From: Sphaerotilus natans
GTDB lineage: Bacteria > Pseudomonadota > Gammaproteobacteria > Burkholderiales > Burkholderiaceae_C
DNA length: 64,000 nt
Reading direction: 5' to 3'
Assembly (NCBI RefSeq): GCF_900156335.1
Contig: NZ_FTMZ01000009.1
Coordinates: forward strand, 97,151-161,150
Positions within the stretch are counted from its first letter, which is position 1, and every line of letters starts with the position of its first letter. Below, one piece after another: positions 63,440-64,000 of this stretch. A program made the position numbers and the translations under genes. The notes below the pieces were generated by a model, which was not told the DNA's origin, made no database searches, and saw only the letters and a list, made by a program, of their open reading frames with translations.

Positions 63440-64000
63440 TCAGCGCACGACGGCGATCTGCTCGCGGTTGCCACCCTTGTAGGTGAACATCGTCAGCGCG
63501 CCGTTCTTGATGTCGCCCTTCTCGTCGAAGGTGATCGAGCCGGTCACGCCCTTGTAACCCGAAGTCTTCGCCAGCACCGGCAGGTACTTGGCCGGATCGC
63601 TCGAGCCCGCCTTCTCCATCGCCGCCACCAGCACGTTCACCGAGTCGTACACATACGGCGCGTAGATCTGCACGTCCGCGTTGAACTTCGTCTTGAAGCG
63701 GGCCTTGAACTCGTCCATGCCCTTCTTCTGCTCGCCTTCGACGCCGCCAGCCTCGGCGCACACCACCTGGCTGTCCTCCATCGCGCCGCCCGACAGCTTG
63801 GGCAGCTCGCCCGAGCAGATGCCGTCGCCGCCCATGAACTTCGCCTTGATGCCCAGCTGCTTCATCTGCCGGATCATCGGGCCCGCCACCGCGTCCATCC
63901 CGCCGAAGAACACGATGTCCGGCTTCTTCGCCTTCAGGTTGGTCAGGATCGCGGTGAAGTCCGTCGCCTTGTCGTTGGTGAACTCGCGCGCCACCGTGCG
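63440..64000 (-). CDS. Branched-chain amino-acid ABC transporter binding protein, C-terminal part
   Basis: The gene enters from the right edge, so only the last 186 or so residues are present. The fragment is the LivK/LivJ-type fold: KKPDIVFFGGMDAVAGPMIRQMKQLGIKAKFMGGDG (parts), DVQIYAPYVYDSVNVLVAAMEKAGS (parts) and a KGGNREQIAV ending. Such proteins deliver branched-chain or related amino acids to the LivHMGF permease. The neighbouring permease genes would lie beyond the window. A terminator follows. Confidence 0.9.
   Translation of the reverse strand, partial: RTVAREFTNDKATDFTAILTNLKAKKPDIVFFGGMDAVAGPMIRQMKQLGIKAKFMGGDGICSGELPKLSGGAMEDSQVVCAEAGGVEGEQKKGMDEFKARFKTKFNADVQIYAPYVYDSVNVLVAAMEKAGSSDPAKYLPVLAKTSGYKGVTGSITFDEKGDIKNGALTMFTYKGGNREQIAVVR

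Overview
The window is a high-G+C bacterial chromosome segment (about two thirds or more G+C by eye). It is almost certainly from a betaproteobacterium of the order Burkholderiales, with a Leptothrix/Sphaerotilus/Rubrivivax-like relative as my best guess. The clues are the gene order mnmG-rsmG-lysE-parA, a long TrpS with a C-terminal extension, a single-chain indolepyruvate ferredoxin oxidoreductase, malate synthase G, and several exported or signalling proteins of types common in that order. I see no rRNA, tRNA, CRISPR array, prophage or insertion sequence.

Layout. 1-2458: end of mnmG, then rsmG, a LysE exporter and parA, with no parB after it. 2459-4886: an MBL hydrolase divergent from a LiuR-like MerR regulator with a palindromic operator between them, then a DMT transporter. 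4914-9611: a sugar-acid module in which gntK, dctQ, dctM and dctP (TRAP uptake) are divergent from a LacI-type regulator, with two GATAGCGCTATC-type operators between. 9625-13946: an Lrp regulator divergent from fused indolepyruvate oxidoreductase. 13973-17464: a lipoprotein, DAHP synthase, and a PAS-GGDEF-EAL protein. 17629-28389: an LRR-protein kinase, a DTW protein, an LLM flavoprotein, a Crp/Fnr regulator, TrpS, DUF4197, an exported unknown, an RNA methyltransferase, an OmpA lipoprotein and a Bcr/CflA-like exporter. 28490-33063: an AlbA_2 protein (probably acquired), malate synthase G and a haloacid dehalogenase.

33064-43098 is the accessory region. A 0.97-kb stretch without a clear gene is followed by a type I restriction-modification operon, hsdM-hsdS-DUF4160-DUF2442-hsdR. 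Then comes a mosaic: a truncated copy of a LysR gene, a low-G+C thioesterase bounded by integron-like sites, a pterin dehydratase, a small membrane protein, a 31-bp scrap of the DUF4160 gene, and finally the intact LysR gene. From 44102 the chromosome is ordinary again: a zinc metallopeptidase, a 1548-residue CheB-CheR-PAS-GGDEF-EAL protein, an AEC transporter, an EEP-family hydrolase, a RluA-type pseudouridine synthase, a ROK regulator divergent from a transaldolase-like gene, a Kef-like antiporter, a lipoprotein nuclease, a DUF2520 protein, a MazG-like/2OG-Fe(II) oxygenase fusion, an acyl-CoA synthetase/GNAT protein, and the end of a LivK-type binding protein.

The strongest unexplained signal is a dispersed word, CTGTGGANAA (reverse TTNTCCACAG). 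I count 27 copies in four patches, ten of them containing the exact DnaA-box 9-mer TTATCCACA. Almost all lie inside genes and are read in all three frames, so the constraint looks like DNA rather than protein. Other leads are the MazG-oxygenase fusion, the integron-like cassette beside a duplicated LysR start, and a candidate structured RNA upstream of hsdM.
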